64,000 nt of DNA from Desulfovibrio sp. JC010 (GCF_010470675.1 NZ_VOIQ01000001.1:248001-312000), one strand, 5' to 3'; positions 44,638 to 54,066 are shown, numbered from the stretch's first letter. Translations and numbers: made by a program. The notes: generated by a model from the letters alone, not told the origin.

Positions 44638-44994
44638 TCAGGTATCAAAAGCGGGTGAAGTAAGCTCGCTGTCAATGGTGTCCGCATCCTCGGCATTGAA
44701 TTGAATCAGGCGGCGCAGATGGGTGAAGCTCATCTCATCCATGTGATGGAAATCTGCAGCCAGCCCGGTCTCATCAGAGCGGACAATTTTCGCGCTGACC
44801 CTGATTATGGCTTCTTCAGAAAGCGGAATGGAAATCTCACATTCATCCCCCACAAAAAAACCCTTCACCGGATCGCACAGAATGCCTTTCAGGCTGAGAT
44901 TGTGTGATTCCACAAAGGCATCAATATCTTCTTTATGCAGCGCAACCCTGAAGCCTGCATTCACACGGGTTCTGCGTCTCTTATTCTGAGCCAT
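44638..44994 (-). CDS. PilZ domain protein
   Basis: A 118-residue protein with the PilZ c-di-GMP-binding pattern: QNKRRRTRV is the basic RxxxR-type start and NLSLKGI replaces the usual D/NxSxxG motif. The rest is the beta-barrel, followed by an acidic tail. The ATG at 44994 has GGTGGAG ahead; the longer frame to 45132 would cross into the antiporter gene and is rejected. Role in c-di-GMP response is inferred. Confidence 0.85.
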   Translation of the reverse strand: MAQNKRRRTRVNAGFRVALHKEDIDAFVESHNLSLKGILCDPVKGFFVGDECEISIPLSEEAIIRVSAKIVRSDETGLAADFHHMDEMSFTHLRRLIQFNAEDADTIDSELTSPAFDT

Positions 44995-45091
44995 GGATAC
45001 TCCACCAACTTTATTAGTAAAAGGAACAGCTTTGTTACTTTTTACTTTACTAGATATCCCTAGCCACTTCAACACAAACTGGAAAGATTCA

Positions 45092-46303
45092 TTAAAATGA
45101 ACATCCCTCACGGTTGCTCTTGCGTCGCTCACCCGGAGTAATATCGCCGACCTTGTTCAAAGCGAAACGGGTGCAGATCGGTCCCATAATCTCAAAGAAC
45201 ACCGTGGTCGCCGCAATTACCGATACCACGGACTGAAATTCCTCAAACCTGTGCGCGGCAGTGAGGGCCATACCCAGTGCAATACCGGCCTGCGGCATAA
45301 GGGCCATGCTCATCCATTTACCGAAAAACAGACCTTCACCGCCCTTTTTCGCACCCAGCATGCCGCCCACAAAACGACTGCCGATGCGCAACAGAATGTA
45401 GAACATGATCAACTTCTGATTAACGTAAATATGCTCAATTTCGATGTTGATTCCGGCAAACAAAAAGAAAAGCACCACAATGGGCCATTCAATGGAACGG
45501 ATGGAATAAAATGAACAATCCAGCCGCTTGGCAAGGTTGACCACCACCATGCCCATGGTCATGGCCGCCAGCAGAAAAGAAACATCCAGCCACATGGCCA
45601 CCCCGCCGCAGATGCAGACCATGCCCAGTGCTTCCAGCAGGGTGTGTTCCCCGGATTTCAGGTACCCGGTCAGATAACTCATGGGCGCCCCCAGAACCGC
45701 GCCCACAAAAACGGCATAAACGATATCCCTGCCGCCGTGGATGAGGGTCGCCACACTGCCGCCGTCACCGCTGGCCAGCATCTGGGCCGCCGCCAGCATG
45801 AGACTGAAGATGATCAACCCCAGAGCATCATCAAGGGCGATAATCTTGAGCAGAATCTCGGTAAAACGCCCCTTGGCGTTAACCTCGTGAACCACATCCA
45901 CCGTGGCCGCAGGGGCAGTGGCCGGGGCAATACCGCCGTAAATAAGGGCCAGCGGCAGAGGAATGCCGGCCAACCAGAGCCCTCCGCCCACAATAAGGGC
46001 AGTAGCCCCCACAACGCCGAGGGTAATCCAAAGCACCAGCATTCCGGAACGGCGCAGGGAAGCGTACTGCAACGAGCTACCCAGCAGAAATCCGATCATG
46101 ACCAGAGCCATATCGGAAACAACGGGCATCCAGCTCCCGGTAGAAGCCGGAAGCAGGTCAAAGCCGTTGGGCCCGATGAGAAACCCGGCAATCATAAGAA
46201 TAGAAACCCTTGGTATGGGAGTATTCCTGCCGATGGTATCAGCCAGAAAGCCGACCATGAACAGCATTCCGAGGGTAATTAAAGTCAGGGCGGATACAGT
46301 CAT
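45092..46303 (-). CDS. Cation:proton antiporter (Na+/H+ exchanger type)
   Basis: A 403-residue inner membrane protein with about twelve to thirteen spans. The conserved region IYGGIAPATAPAATVDVV near 142 and ALDDALGLIIFSLML near 170 contain the acidic residues of CPA-type exchangers (the pair around Asp171-Asp172). There is no TrkA domain; the C-terminus is a short basic tail. Likely function: Na+ or K+ for H+ exchange and pH control, in keeping with a marine habitat. Confidence 0.87.
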   Translation of the reverse strand: MTVSALTLITLGMLFMVGFLADTIGRNTPIPRVSILMIAGFLIGPNGFDLLPASTGSWMPVVSDMALVMIGFLLGSSLQYASLRRSGMLVLWITLGVVGATALIVGGGLWLAGIPLPLALIYGGIAPATAPAATVDVVHEVNAKGRFTEILLKIIALDDALGLIIFSLMLAAAQMLASGDGGSVATLIHGGRDIVYAVFVGAVLGAPMSYLTGYLKSGEHTLLEALGMVCICGGVAMWLDVSFLLAAMTMGMVVVNLAKRLDCSFYSIRSIEWPIVVLFFLFAGINIEIEHIYVNQKLIMFYILLRIGSRFVGGMLGAKKGGEGLFFGKWMSMALMPQAGIALGMALTAAHRFEEFQSVVSVIAATTVFFEIMGPICTRFALNKVGDITPGERRKSNREGCSF

Positions 46304-46433
46304 TGCACTTCCGTTCCGGGATTTGAGTTTATTTCAAAACAAAATCCACTCTACACCGTCTTTATATTAAACCATTTCTTCTGAACAAAAAAGATAAATG
46401 GGCCGCAAAAAGCCATAACTGACTGATCGCACG

Positions 46434-46461
46434 TTCACTTTTGCATTTTTTACTAAGTGAA
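46434..46461. promoter_or_regulatory. Inverted repeat upstream of acetate carrier
   Basis: TTCACTT (46434-46440) and AAGTGAA (46455-46461) form a 7-bp dyad 14 nt apart; a further CGTTCACT lies at 46533. The 364-nt gap upstream of the acetate carrier is AT-rich and holds no gene; this dyad is its only clear structure and may be a regulator site. Confidence 0.35.
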
Positions 46462-46667
46462 ATCACTACCGCAACAACAGCTCGTTCAATTTATAGCTTG
46501 CAATTAAATACATTTTAATTTAGCTGAATGAGCGTTCACTACTTGCAAGAAACACTCAAAAATCCCGCACCCACTCACACTCACATCTCCCGCTGCAACC
46601 CACCGGCAGCGGAAATGCAGGATCAAGGTGTATTTTGCAGGATTCATTTCCTATAGGAGAGAGATAA

Positions 46668-47225
46668 ATGGAATCAAAACTCGCAAACCCCGCCCCGCTG
46701 GGCCTGATGGGATTCGGCATGACCACCATCCTGCTGAACATCCACAACGCAGGATTTTTCCCCATCAGTTCCATGATTTTGGCCATGGGCTTTTTCTACG
46801 GCGGCATAGCGCAGATCATTGCAGGAGTGATGGAATTCAAGAAGGGCAACACCTTCGGAACCACCGCCTTCACTTCCTACGGTCTGTTCTGGCTGACCCT
46901 CGTGGCCCTGATCATCATGCCCAAGATGGGCCTTGCTGATCCCACCCCGCACGCATACATGGGCTGGTACCTGCTCATGTGGGGAATCTTCACCATGTTT
47001 ATGTTCCTCGGCACCCTGAAAGGCAACAAGGTGCTGCAGTTCATCTTCTTTTCCCTGACCGTGCTCTTCTTCCTGCTGGCTGTACGTGATTTCTCCGGCA
47101 GCAAGTTCATCGGCACCATTGCCGGATGGGAAGGCATTGTCTGCGGAGCATCCGCATTCTACCTCGCCATGGCGGAAGTCATCAACGAGCAGTATGGCCG
47201 CACCGTCCTGCCCATCGGCGAATAA
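46668..47225 (+). CDS. Acetate/succinate uptake transporter, GPR1/FUN34/YaaH family
   Basis: A 185-residue membrane protein with six spans and the family signature [18 protein letters not shown] at residues 6-23. Members (SatP, AceP) carry acetate with protons. GGAGAG precedes the ATG. It is a single-gene unit with its own terminator at 47249-47285. Confidence 0.93.
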   Translation: MESKLANPAPLGLMGFGMTTILLNIHNAGFFPISSMILAMGFFYGGIAQIIAGVMEFKKGNTFGTTAFTSYGLFWLTLVALIIMPKMGLADPTPHAYMGWYLLMWGIFTMFMFLGTLKGNKVLQFIFFSLTVLFFLLAVRDFSGSKFIGTIAGWEGIVCGASAFYLAMAEVINEQYGRTVLPIGE

Positions 47226-47248
47226 AACTACCCGCTCTCATGAAAGCT

Positions 47249-47285
47249 AAAGGCCGCCCTACCGAAATGGTAGGGCGGCCTTTTT
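47249..47285 (+). terminator. Terminator of acetate carrier gene
   Basis: A perfect 15-bp stem (47249-47263 with 47269-47283) followed by a T tract. Confidence 0.9.
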
Positions 47286-47418
47286 GATTGCAATCATGCC
47301 AATCCGCAACCAGATATCCCCGCCCTTCCCCTCACCCGACTTTTAAATTATAGATAGCTGACGGTACGCGGGACCATACCCGCCAAGCCTTAGAAAAAGC
47401 TTCAGGAGAACAACCGAC

Positions 47419-48303
47419 ATGGAAATGGAACAGGATATTATAAGAGCTAAATTTCTGATTGAATCACTGCCGTACATAAAGGAATTCTACGGCGAAACCG
47501 TTGTCATCAAATACGGCGGTAACGCCATGATCGATGAAAACCTGAAGCGGGCCTTTGCCCTGAACATCATCCTGCTAAAATACATCGGCATCAACCCTGT
47601 GGTGGTGCACGGCGGCGGACCGCAGATTCAGAAGATGCTCAGTGCGCTGAATATCGACAGCCAGTTCAAGAGCGGCTACCGGGTCACCGACGAAGCCACC
47701 ATGGACGTGGTCGAGATGGTCCTCGTGGGGCAGGTCAACAAGCAGATCGTCAACCTGATCAACCTGCACGGCGGCAAGGCTGTAGGGCTCTCCGGCAAAG
47801 ACGGCATGCTCATCAAGGCCGAGCAAAAGGAACTGGTCATCGAATCCGAGACCAAATCCCCGGAAATCATCGATCTCGGCAAGGTGGGTGAAGTGACCGA
47901 GGTCAACACCACGCTTATCGAATCCCTACAAAGCGAAGGATTCATCCCGGTAATCGCGCCTGTGGGCGTGGACGATGAAGGTTCCACCTACAACATCAAT
48001 GCCGACTCCGTGGCAGGCGCAGTAGCCGCAGCCATGAACGCCAAGCGTCTGCACCTGCTTACCGACGTACAAGGACTGCTGGACGCCAACAAAGAACTCA
48101 TTTCCTCTTTAACCTGTCGCGAAGCCGCCGAAGCCATTGATTCCGGCGTAGCTGTAGGCGGCATGATCCCCAAGCTGAGCTGCTGCCTTGAGGCGGTGCA
48201 CAGCGGAGTTGAAAAGGCGCACATCATTGACGGCCGCGTTGAAAACTGTGTGTTGCTGGAACTTTTCACCAAGAACGGCATCGGTACTGAGATCGTCAGC
48301 TAA
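47419..48303 (+). CDS. argB: Acetylglutamate kinase
   Basis: A 294-residue amino acid kinase for the second step of arginine synthesis. Family segments: [40 protein letters not shown] and [14 protein letters not shown]. The N-terminal extension before VIKYGG (about 28 residues) is the type seen in arginine-sensitive, hexameric enzymes, so feedback control is possible. AGGAG precedes the ATG. No other arg gene is adjacent. Confidence 0.96.
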   Translation: MEMEQDIIRAKFLIESLPYIKEFYGETVVIKYGGNAMIDENLKRAFALNIILLKYIGINPVVVHGGGPQIQKMLSALNIDSQFKSGYRVTDEATMDVVEMVLVGQVNKQIVNLINLHGGKAVGLSGKDGMLIKAEQKELVIESETKSPEIIDLGKVGEVTEVNTTLIESLQSEGFIPVIAPVGVDDEGSTYNINADSVAGAVAAAMNAKRLHLLTDVQGLLDANKELISSLTCREAAEAIDSGVAVGGMIPKLSCCLEAVHSGVEKAHIIDGRVENCVLLELFTKNGIGTEIVS

Positions 48304-48327
48304 TCAAATTAATACGGGGAGACACAC

Positions 48328-49032
48328 ATGAAAGCTATCGCCATTGTCGGCAAGAAGAAGACCGGAAAGACCACCATGGGCCTTGCGCTGGTCAAGAAGC
48401 TCACAGAAAAAGGATACAAGGTCGGGGTACTCAAACATTCGCACCACGGCTTTGATGGAGCCGAAGGCGCGGATACTGAAGAATACAAAAAAATCGCTTC
48501 CTGCGTGGCAGCCTATTCTCCCAGTGAATCCTTTGTTTCATGGAAGCAGGAACGCACAGTGCAGGACCTGATCCCGCTCATGGATGCCGATGTCATCGTC
48601 ATGGAAGGCGGCAACAAGGTCGGCTGGCTGCCCCGGGTGATCATGGTCCGCGAAGACAATGACGACAAGGAATTTTACCCCGAACTAGCCCTGAAGCAGC
48701 TCCCGGCCTGTTCGCCGGATAATCCGCCGTCCGAGGAACTGCTGGAAGAACTGGCTGATCTGGTCATGGAAAAGGGATTCATCCTACCGGGGCTGAACTG
48801 CAAAGCCTGCGGACATGATTACTGTATGGATTTCGTGGCTGACATCATTGCCGGGAAAGCCCGCGTATCCGGCTGCCAAGCCATGAAGACCCAGATGTCC
48901 GTAACCTGCAACGGTACCGAGCTGGGCTTCAATCCCTTTGTGGCCGACATGCTCTCCGCCGGGATTACCGCCATGCTGCAGCAATTGAAGGGCTACGTAC
49001 CCGGAGATATTGAAATTACGATTAAAAATTAA
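48328..49032 (+). CDS. mobB: MobB-type GTP-binding protein fused to Fe-S domain
   Basis: A 234-residue protein. The MobB P-loop domain (about 1-165) has VGKKKTGKTT and the KHSHHGF switch; MobB assists attachment of GMP to molybdopterin. A C-terminal extension holds GLNCKACGHDYCMDFVADI and a later Cys in VSGCQAM, the pattern of the PF04060 4Fe-4S domain, which is not part of standard MobB. It precedes two MoeA-type genes and follows argB by 24 nt. The fused cluster may couple redox state to cofactor synthesis (inferred). Confidence 0.85.
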   Translation: MKAIAIVGKKKTGKTTMGLALVKKLTEKGYKVGVLKHSHHGFDGAEGADTEEYKKIASCVAAYSPSESFVSWKQERTVQDLIPLMDADVIVMEGGNKVGWLPRVIMVREDNDDKEFYPELALKQLPACSPDNPPSEELLEELADLVMEKGFILPGLNCKACGHDYCMDFVADIIAGKARVSGCQAMKTQMSVTCNGTELGFNPFVADMLSAGITAMLQQLKGYVPGDIEITIKN

Positions 49033-49232
49033 AGAATCCCTCCGGGGTCCAAAGAAACTTTTTGAAAAAAGTTTCTCTGGACTCTTCAAAAACTTTTATT
49101 AGGGCTTCGCCGATTTATATTTGCAAAGCGTCTTTCAAAAAAAAGAATGCGAAGCAAAACTAAAACGTTTTGGGATTCTTAAACCCTTTTGGAAAAGGGT
49201 TTAAGGCCCCCGGCAGGGCCGTCGGAGACATC
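49031..49232. repeat. Structured intergenic repeat, copy C (composite)
   Basis: The gap between mobB and moeA holds GAATCCCT, a hairpin with arms at 49047-49063 and 49066-49082, and GGGCTTCGCCG; then, in inverse orientation, GGGATTC, a hairpin CTTAAACCCTTTT/AAAAGGGTTTAAG (49178-49190 with 49193-49205) and a degenerate CCGGCAGGGCCGTCGGAG. The parts match copies A, B and D in plan but differ in stem sequence. Confidence 0.6.
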
Positions 49233-49237
49233 CGTAT

Positions 49238-50479
49238 ATGAATCACGAATTTTTCGAAATTATCAGCAGGGTTGAATTTGAAGCTCTGCTGAAATCTTTT
49301 GATGCAGTTGGAACCGAGACTGTTTCCATTGCAGATGCATTCGGGCTGGTCTTGGGTGAAGACATTGTTTCAGAGGAAGACCTGCCGCCCGCCAACCGTT
49401 CCTGCATGGACGGTTACGCGGTAAACGGGCGTGACACCTTTGGCGCGACTGAGGGCAACCCGGCCTATCTGGAATGCTCCGCTACTTTACGGGTGGATGA
49501 GAATCCCTGCTTTGAGCTGCAACCCGGAGAATGTGCGGCCATCGCCACCGGAGGCACCCTGCCTGATGGTGCTGACGGGGTGGTCATGGTAGAACACACC
49601 CACCATCTCGGTTCCGGGACCATTGAAATCCGCAAATCAGCCGCGCCCGGTGACAACACCATGCTCAAAGGCGAGGATGTAGCCAAGAACGATACAATTT
49701 TTCAGACCGGACACAAGGTCCGCTTTCAGGACGTTGGATTGCTGGCCGCGCTGGGAATAAAAGAAGTTGCCATCCACCGCAAACCGCGTGTGGGCATCAT
49801 CTCCACCGGGGATGAACTGGTGGAAATCGACTCGCCGCAAAAAGTCGGTACTATCCGCGATGTGAATTCGCACACACTGCGCTGTCTGGTAAATGAAGCA
49901 GGCGCGGAAGCCGTCAATTACGGCATAGTGCGCGATGAGCTGGATAAGCTTGAATCCACACTTGCACAGGCCATTGCGGAAAATGATCTGGTACTGCTTT
50001 CCGGCGGAAGCTCGGTGGGCATGCGCGACCTGACCGTGCAGGCCATTGAATCCATGGAGGAATCTAAAATCCTTGCCCATGGTGTAGCTATCAGCCCCGG
50101 CAAACCGACCATTCTCGGTCGGGCTGGAAACAAGCCTGTGCTGGGACTGCCCGGTCAGGTAACTTCGGTACAGGTGGTTATGCTGGCACTGGTGGTGCCT
50201 TTCATCCGTCAGCTCATGGGCCAGAAAGACGCATTCTCAGGAACGGACCGCATGCTGGTTCAAGCCGAACTGGGCCGCAATACCGTTTCCAAGCCGGGCC
50301 GCGAGGATTATGTCCGCATGAAACTGACCAGCCGCGAGAGTCAATTGCCGCTGGCCGAACCCATTTACGGTAAATCCGGCCTGCTCAAGACAATGATTCA
50401 GGCTGACGGCTTGATGATCATCCCGGCGGACACCGAAGGTTTCTACGCCGGAAACACAGTCAACATCTGGAAAATTTAA
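49238..50479 (+). CDS. moeA: Molybdopterin molybdenumtransferase MoeA
   Basis: A 413-residue enzyme that inserts molybdate into adenylated molybdopterin. The domains are complete: AxRSCMDGYAVN near 45-60 (here PPANRSCMDGYAV), the MoCF-binding (MogA-like) domain with ISTGDEL and LSGGSSVGMRD, and the C-terminal beta domain. Together with mobB and the next gene it forms a molybdenum (or tungsten) cofactor block needed by formate dehydrogenases and related enzymes. Confidence 0.93.
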   Translation: MNHEFFEIISRVEFEALLKSFDAVGTETVSIADAFGLVLGEDIVSEEDLPPANRSCMDGYAVNGRDTFGATEGNPAYLECSATLRVDENPCFELQPGECAAIATGGTLPDGADGVVMVEHTHHLGSGTIEIRKSAAPGDNTMLKGEDVAKNDTIFQTGHKVRFQDVGLLAALGIKEVAIHRKPRVGIISTGDELVEIDSPQKVGTIRDVNSHTLRCLVNEAGAEAVNYGIVRDELDKLESTLAQAIAENDLVLLSGGSSVGMRDLTVQAIESMEESKILAHGVAISPGKPTILGRAGNKPVLGLPGQVTSVQVVMLALVVPFIRQLMGQKDAFSGTDRMLVQAELGRNTVSKPGREDYVRMKLTSRESQLPLAEPIYGKSGLLKTMIQADGLMIIPADTEGFYAGNTVNIWKI

Positions 50480-50483
50480 AACG

Positions 50484-50531
50484 AATAGGGTTTCCAAAGG
50501 GGATTATCCCCTTTGGCCGCCGGAGGCCTAC
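50484..50531. repeat. Structured intergenic repeat, copy D (inverse)
   Basis: In inverse orientation to copy A: AATAGGGTTTCC, a perfect hairpin of CCAAAGGGGA/TCCCCTTTGG type (50494-50503 with 50507-50516), then GCCGCCGGAGGC. It fills the gap between moeA and the second moeA-type gene. Confidence 0.7.
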
Positions 50532-50563
50532 ACAGGCACAGTTGTTAAATTAAGGACCACAAA

Positions 50564-52492
50564 ATGAGTCGCAATATTTATCTCAAAACCATCCCCGTTC
50601 CCGAAGCCGTTAAAGCTGCCATGGACAATCTCGACCGAGATAAACTGGTTGAGACCGAAACCATCCCGGTTCATGAGGCACTTGGCCGGGTTACCGCTGA
50701 AGCTGTCATCGCCCGCTGCTCCTCACCCACCTACCATTCCGCAGCCATGGACGGTTACGCTGTAAAAAGCGACACCACCTTCACCGCCCGCGAAGGCCAG
50801 CCCCTGCTGCTTAAAAAGGACGGGGACTGCATCGCGGTCAACACCGGAAATCCCCTGCCCGACGGCATGGACGCCATCATTATGATCGAACATGTGGTGG
50901 ATGAAGGTGAGAATATTTCCATCGAAGCCCCGGCCTTTCCGTGGCAGCATGTGCGCCGCATCGGTGAAGACATCGTGGCAACGGAAATGCTGCTTCCGCG
51001 CAAACACACAATTTCCGCCTTTGACATGGGCGCGCTGCTTTCCGCGGGGATTTACGAGATCAAGGTCTATGAAAAAATCCGCATGACCTTCATCCCCACC
51101 GGAGACGAAGTGCTGCCCTTTGCGAACCGCCCCACTCCTAAACCGGGTGAGGTTATCGAGTCCAACTCACAGGTTTTCAAATCCCTTGCCGCCGGACTGG
51201 ATGTGGAGTTCACTTTCACTGCTCCGGTAAAAGACCGTGAGGAGAAGCTTACTGCGGCAGTGGCAGAAGCACTGGAAACATCACACATCGTGGTGGTCGG
51301 AGCCGGGTCCTCGGCGGGCAGTAAGGATTTCACACGCATAGTTTTTGAAAAGCTGGGCAAGCTGCTGGTCCACGGCATTGCTGTCATGCCCGGTAAACCC
51401 ACAGTGCTGGGCACGGCGCAGGGCAAACTGCTGGTGGGCGCACCGGGATATCCGGTCAGCGCGGTGGTCTGCTTTGAAGATGTGCTAACCCCGATTATTT
51501 CGTGGCTGGCAGGTAAACATGAGCCGCAGAGGGATAAAGTGCAGGTCCGATTGGCACGGCGCACCCCTTCCAAGCCTGGACAGGAAGAGATCGTCCGTCT
51601 GGCTGTGGGTAAAGTGGGTGATGAATACATCGGCGTGCCCCTTTCACGCGGGGCGGGCATGATCACCACCCTGACCAGGGCACAGGGCTTCACCCGCGTT
51701 CCAGCGGAAAGCGAGGGAGTGGAACTCAACTCCAGCGTAGATGTGGAACTTTTCTCCAGCCGTGCCGAGCTTGATAAAGTGCTCATGCACGTGGGCAGCC
51801 ATGACAACACCATCGACATGCTGGCCGACATGCTCATGGGCGGCGACAGCCCCTTGCGTCTGGTTTCCACCCACGCCGGGTCCATGGGCGGACTGACTGC
51901 GCTGAAAAACGACATGGCCCTCTTTGCCGGAGCACACCTTTTTGACCCGGAAACCGATGATTTCAACTTCCCGTTCATTGAAAGATACCTTCCCGGCATG
52001 GAAGTGACTGTGGTCAACCTCGCTATCCGCCATCAGGGCTTTATCGTGCCCAAGGGCAACCCCAAGGGCATTGAGGGAATTGAATCTCTGGGCGGGCTGG
52101 CCATCAATTTCATCAACCGCCAGCGAGGGGCCGGAACCAGAATCCTTTTTGATTACCACATGAAAAAAGCCGGACTGAAGCCTGTGGACATCCTCGGCTA
52201 TGACCGCGAAGAATTCACCCACATGGCTGTGGCAGCCAACGTGCTCACCGGGGCTGCGGACTGCGGACTGGGCATCTTTGCCGCCGCCAAGGCACTGGAC
52301 CTCGATTTCGTGCCGCTGGCCCATGAAAGATACGATCTGGTAATCCCGCAAAAACACATGAATGACAGCAGGATAAAAACACTGCTCGAACTCATAAAAT
52401 CTGATAAGGTCAAGCAGGCCATCAGCGAACTGGGTGGATACGAAACCAATCTGACCGGACAGAAAATGAAGCCCGGAGTCGGATTAGGATAA
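50564..52492 (+). CDS. MoeA-type protein fused to PBP-like (LysR substrate-binding-like) domain
   Basis: A 642-residue protein. Residues 1-405 are a MoeA domain set (SSPTYHSAAMDGYAVKS, FIPTGDEVLPF, VGAGSSAGSKDF, APGYPVSAVV). The C-terminal 230 residues form a periplasmic-binding-like domain as in the MoeA/LysR fusion family (SHDNTIDMLADML, RQRGAGTRILFDYH, AANVLTGAADCGLGI). The PBP part has no signal peptide and probably binds molybdate, tungstate or cofactor in the cytoplasm; this is inferred. A second MoeA in one genome often serves tungsten or another cofactor form. Confidence 0.92.
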   Translation: MSRNIYLKTIPVPEAVKAAMDNLDRDKLVETETIPVHEALGRVTAEAVIARCSSPTYHSAAMDGYAVKSDTTFTAREGQPLLLKKDGDCIAVNTGNPLPDGMDAIIMIEHVVDEGENISIEAPAFPWQHVRRIGEDIVATEMLLPRKHTISAFDMGALLSAGIYEIKVYEKIRMTFIPTGDEVLPFANRPTPKPGEVIESNSQVFKSLAAGLDVEFTFTAPVKDREEKLTAAVAEALETSHIVVVGAGSSAGSKDFTRIVFEKLGKLLVHGIAVMPGKPTVLGTAQGKLLVGAPGYPVSAVVCFEDVLTPIISWLAGKHEPQRDKVQVRLARRTPSKPGQEEIVRLAVGKVGDEYIGVPLSRGAGMITTLTRAQGFTRVPAESEGVELNSSVDVELFSSRAELDKVLMHVGSHDNTIDMLADMLMGGDSPLRLVSTHAGSMGGLTALKNDMALFAGAHLFDPETDDFNFPFIERYLPGMEVTVVNLAIRHQGFIVPKGNPKGIEGIESLGGLAINFINRQRGAGTRILFDYHMKKAGLKPVDILGYDREEFTHMAVAANVLTGAADCGLGIFAAAKALDLDFVPLAHERYDLVIPQKHMNDSRIKTLLELIKSDKVKQAISELGGYETNLTGQKMKPGVGLG

Positions 52493-52517
52493 GCATAAAA
52501 TCTTGCCGGAGGGGATT

Positions 52518-53003
52518 ATGAACAAGGACAAAGAGCACATCATCAAGCAGAAATGCCGTGAAAACGTGATCGGCTTTGCCCCGTTCCGCTACCGCTTCGG
52601 CAAGGGCAGCTTCATTCGCGAGGGGTTGCTCAATATCGGGAAATTCGAAGACAAAGAAGGCGGCCATCTGGTGCTGACCTTCATCTTTGATTCAGACAGC
52701 ATCGAGACAGACAACGATATCCTCGACCGCATGGGACGGCTGGATTTCAGCCCGCTATCCCGCAAAGGGCTACTTACCGCACTACGCAATTCAGCTGAAT
52801 TCGAGCAGAACGAGAATTTCGCCATGCACGAATTCAACTTTTATTTTGATAAAATGCCCGTAGATATCCCCAAACTGATCGAGCACTGCTTCATCCCCTT
52901 CTTTCTGGATCACCTATACATGCGTATCGGGAAGGTTGAATGGATGACAAGCGACAATATCAAAAGTCTGTTCTGCAAGGTGAAAGACAGTTTTAAATGG
53001 TAA
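52518..53003 (+). CDS. Protein of unknown function
   Basis: A 161-residue cytoplasmic protein (MNKDKEHIIKQKCRENVIG...). It appears alpha/beta, with two Cys, no signal and no motif that I recognise. GGAGGGG lies before the ATG at 52518. It follows the MoeA-PBP gene by 25 nt and is followed by the tautomerase gene after 19 nt, so it may belong to the molybdenum operon. Confidence 0.65.
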   Translation: MNKDKEHIIKQKCRENVIGFAPFRYRFGKGSFIREGLLNIGKFEDKEGGHLVLTFIFDSDSIETDNDILDRMGRLDFSPLSRKGLLTALRNSAEFEQNENFAMHEFNFYFDKMPVDIPKLIEHCFIPFFLDHLYMRIGKVEWMTSDNIKSLFCKVKDSFKW

Positions 53004-53022
53004 CAATTTCAGGAGAAAGATA

Positions 53023-53220
53023 ATGCCCGTAATCAAAGTAGAAATGTTTGAAGGTCGCTCAATCGAACAGAAACGCGAACTTGTGGAAGTCTTCTCAAAA
53101 GAAATGGCCCGCATCACCGGATGCAGCGTGGAATCCATTTACGTTGTCATCGATGAAGTGAAGAAGGAGAACTGGGGAGCGGGTGGTGAGCTTTGTTCGG
53201 ATAAGTATCCGGACAAATAA
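53023..53220 (+). CDS. 4-oxalocrotonate tautomerase family protein
   Basis: A 65-residue protein with Pro as the first residue after Met (MPVIKVEMFEGRSIEQKRE), the catalytic base of the tautomerase superfamily, and the helix KRELVEVFSKEMARITG. It has the usual 4-OT length. The substrate is unknown. AGGAGAAAG precedes the ATG; a strong hairpin follows. Confidence 0.88.
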   Translation: MPVIKVEMFEGRSIEQKRELVEVFSKEMARITGCSVESIYVVIDEVKKENWGAGGELCSDKYPDK

Positions 53221-53247
53221 CAGTCTTTCAAAAATTTTCATAAACAA

Positions 53248-53282
53248 GGCCCCGGCGGGATTATCCCGCCGGGGCCGTTTTC
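53248..53282. terminator. Strong bidirectional terminator
   Basis: A perfect 13-bp GC-rich stem (53248-53260 with 53264-53276) and a 3-nt loop lie between the tautomerase gene and the convergent GNAT gene; TTTTC follows on the plus strand. Confidence 0.85.
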
Positions 53283-53287
53283 ATTTG

Positions 53288-53857
53288 TTATTTTAGATTT
53301 TCATCTTTAAATCTAAGCAAGTCAAAATATAGCGACACTGTTTTATCGTTTCCCGATCTATCTTTAGGTTGCAAGTAATTAAAATCATTCCTTTCATAAA
53401 AGGGAACCGCACTTCTATATGCATCTACGGTCATAAACCTGCACCCTGTTCTATTTGCAGATATAAAAATCTGCTTTAACAAGGTCACCAAATGAGTGCC
53501 AACACCTTTTCCTTGAAGCACCTCATGGGTTCCCAACCTGCATATTTTAACAGCAGGAAATTCACTATATCTCTTCTGTGGAGGAAATTTTTTCTTCTTT
53601 CGGCTGGTAGTAAAACTGCGAATGGCATCATTTGACAAGCTGACAAAAGCAACTGGAACGGAAACCCTACCATCTTTTTTAAGTCTGTATGCATATGTCA
53701 TAGTTAACAGCTTTTGCTGATGTGGCAGTGCATCATTTTTTATAAAATCATCTAAATCCTCATCGCCACATGAAAACCCGTTAAAGATTGAAAAATCCTC
53801 AACGGGTTCCAAGACACAATCGTCATCTTCAAATTTAGTTCTGGCAATTGAAATCAC
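53288..53857 (-). CDS. GNAT acetyltransferase, probable type II toxin
   Basis: A 189-residue GNAT-fold protein. The acetyl-CoA loop is LGTHEVLQGKGVGTHLV near 110, preceded by the FSCGDEDLDDFI segment typical of TacT/AtaT-type toxins that acetylate aminoacyl-tRNA. The start appears to be GTG at 53857, 23 nt inside the small upstream gene, which would be its antitoxin. Codon use is AT-rich compared with the molybdenum genes, suggesting transfer. Toxicity is inferred from the arrangement. Confidence 0.75.
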   Translation of the reverse strand: MISIARTKFEDDDCVLEPVEDFSIFNGFSCGDEDLDDFIKNDALPHQQKLLTMTYAYRLKKDGRVSVPVAFVSLSNDAIRSFTTSRKKKKFPPQKRYSEFPAVKICRLGTHEVLQGKGVGTHLVTLLKQIFISANRTGCRFMTVDAYRSAVPFYERNDFNYLQPKDRSGNDKTVSLYFDLLRFKDENLK

Positions 53858-54002
53858 AAGAAAAAACTATCTCTTTTGCTTTATCCAGACATGGAAGAGT
53901 TTTCACCTGCAATTTTTTTGTCAGATGCTTTTCCACACGTTTATCAAAATTTTTCGCATCGTTGTCTTTTAATGTGGGGGTAGCTTTAATTGGTCTAGCC
54001 AT
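53835..54002 (-). CDS. Probable antitoxin of GNAT toxin
   Basis: A 55-residue basic protein (MARPIKATPTLKDNDAKNFDKRV...). The gene precedes and overlaps the GNAT toxin gene by 23 nt, and GGAGG lies 5 nt before its ATG. MARPIKATP is a common start of small DNA-binding antitoxins of this type. The perfect 19-bp inverted repeat just upstream fits an autoregulatory operator. The family is not otherwise recognised. Confidence 0.65.
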   Translation of the reverse strand: MARPIKATPTLKDNDAKNFDKRVEKHLTKKLQVKTLPCLDKAKEIVFSCDFNCQN

Positions 54003-54026
54003 GATTACCTCCATAATTTTATTTTT

Positions 54027-54066
54027 ACTCAGCATGCTAGCGCATAAATGCGCTAGCATGCTGAGT
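54027..54066. repeat. Perfect 19-bp inverted repeat upstream of TA pair
   Basis: Arms at 54027-54045 and 54048-54066 (ACTCAGCATGCTAGCGCAT and its complement) are separated by only 2 nt. It lies 25 nt before the antitoxin start. It may be an operator for the antitoxin, or a hairpin in the 5' leader. Confidence 0.85.

Noticed and set aside
44995-45132. Extension of the PilZ gene
   Set aside because: It would overlap the antiporter gene; GGTGGAG supports the start at 44994.
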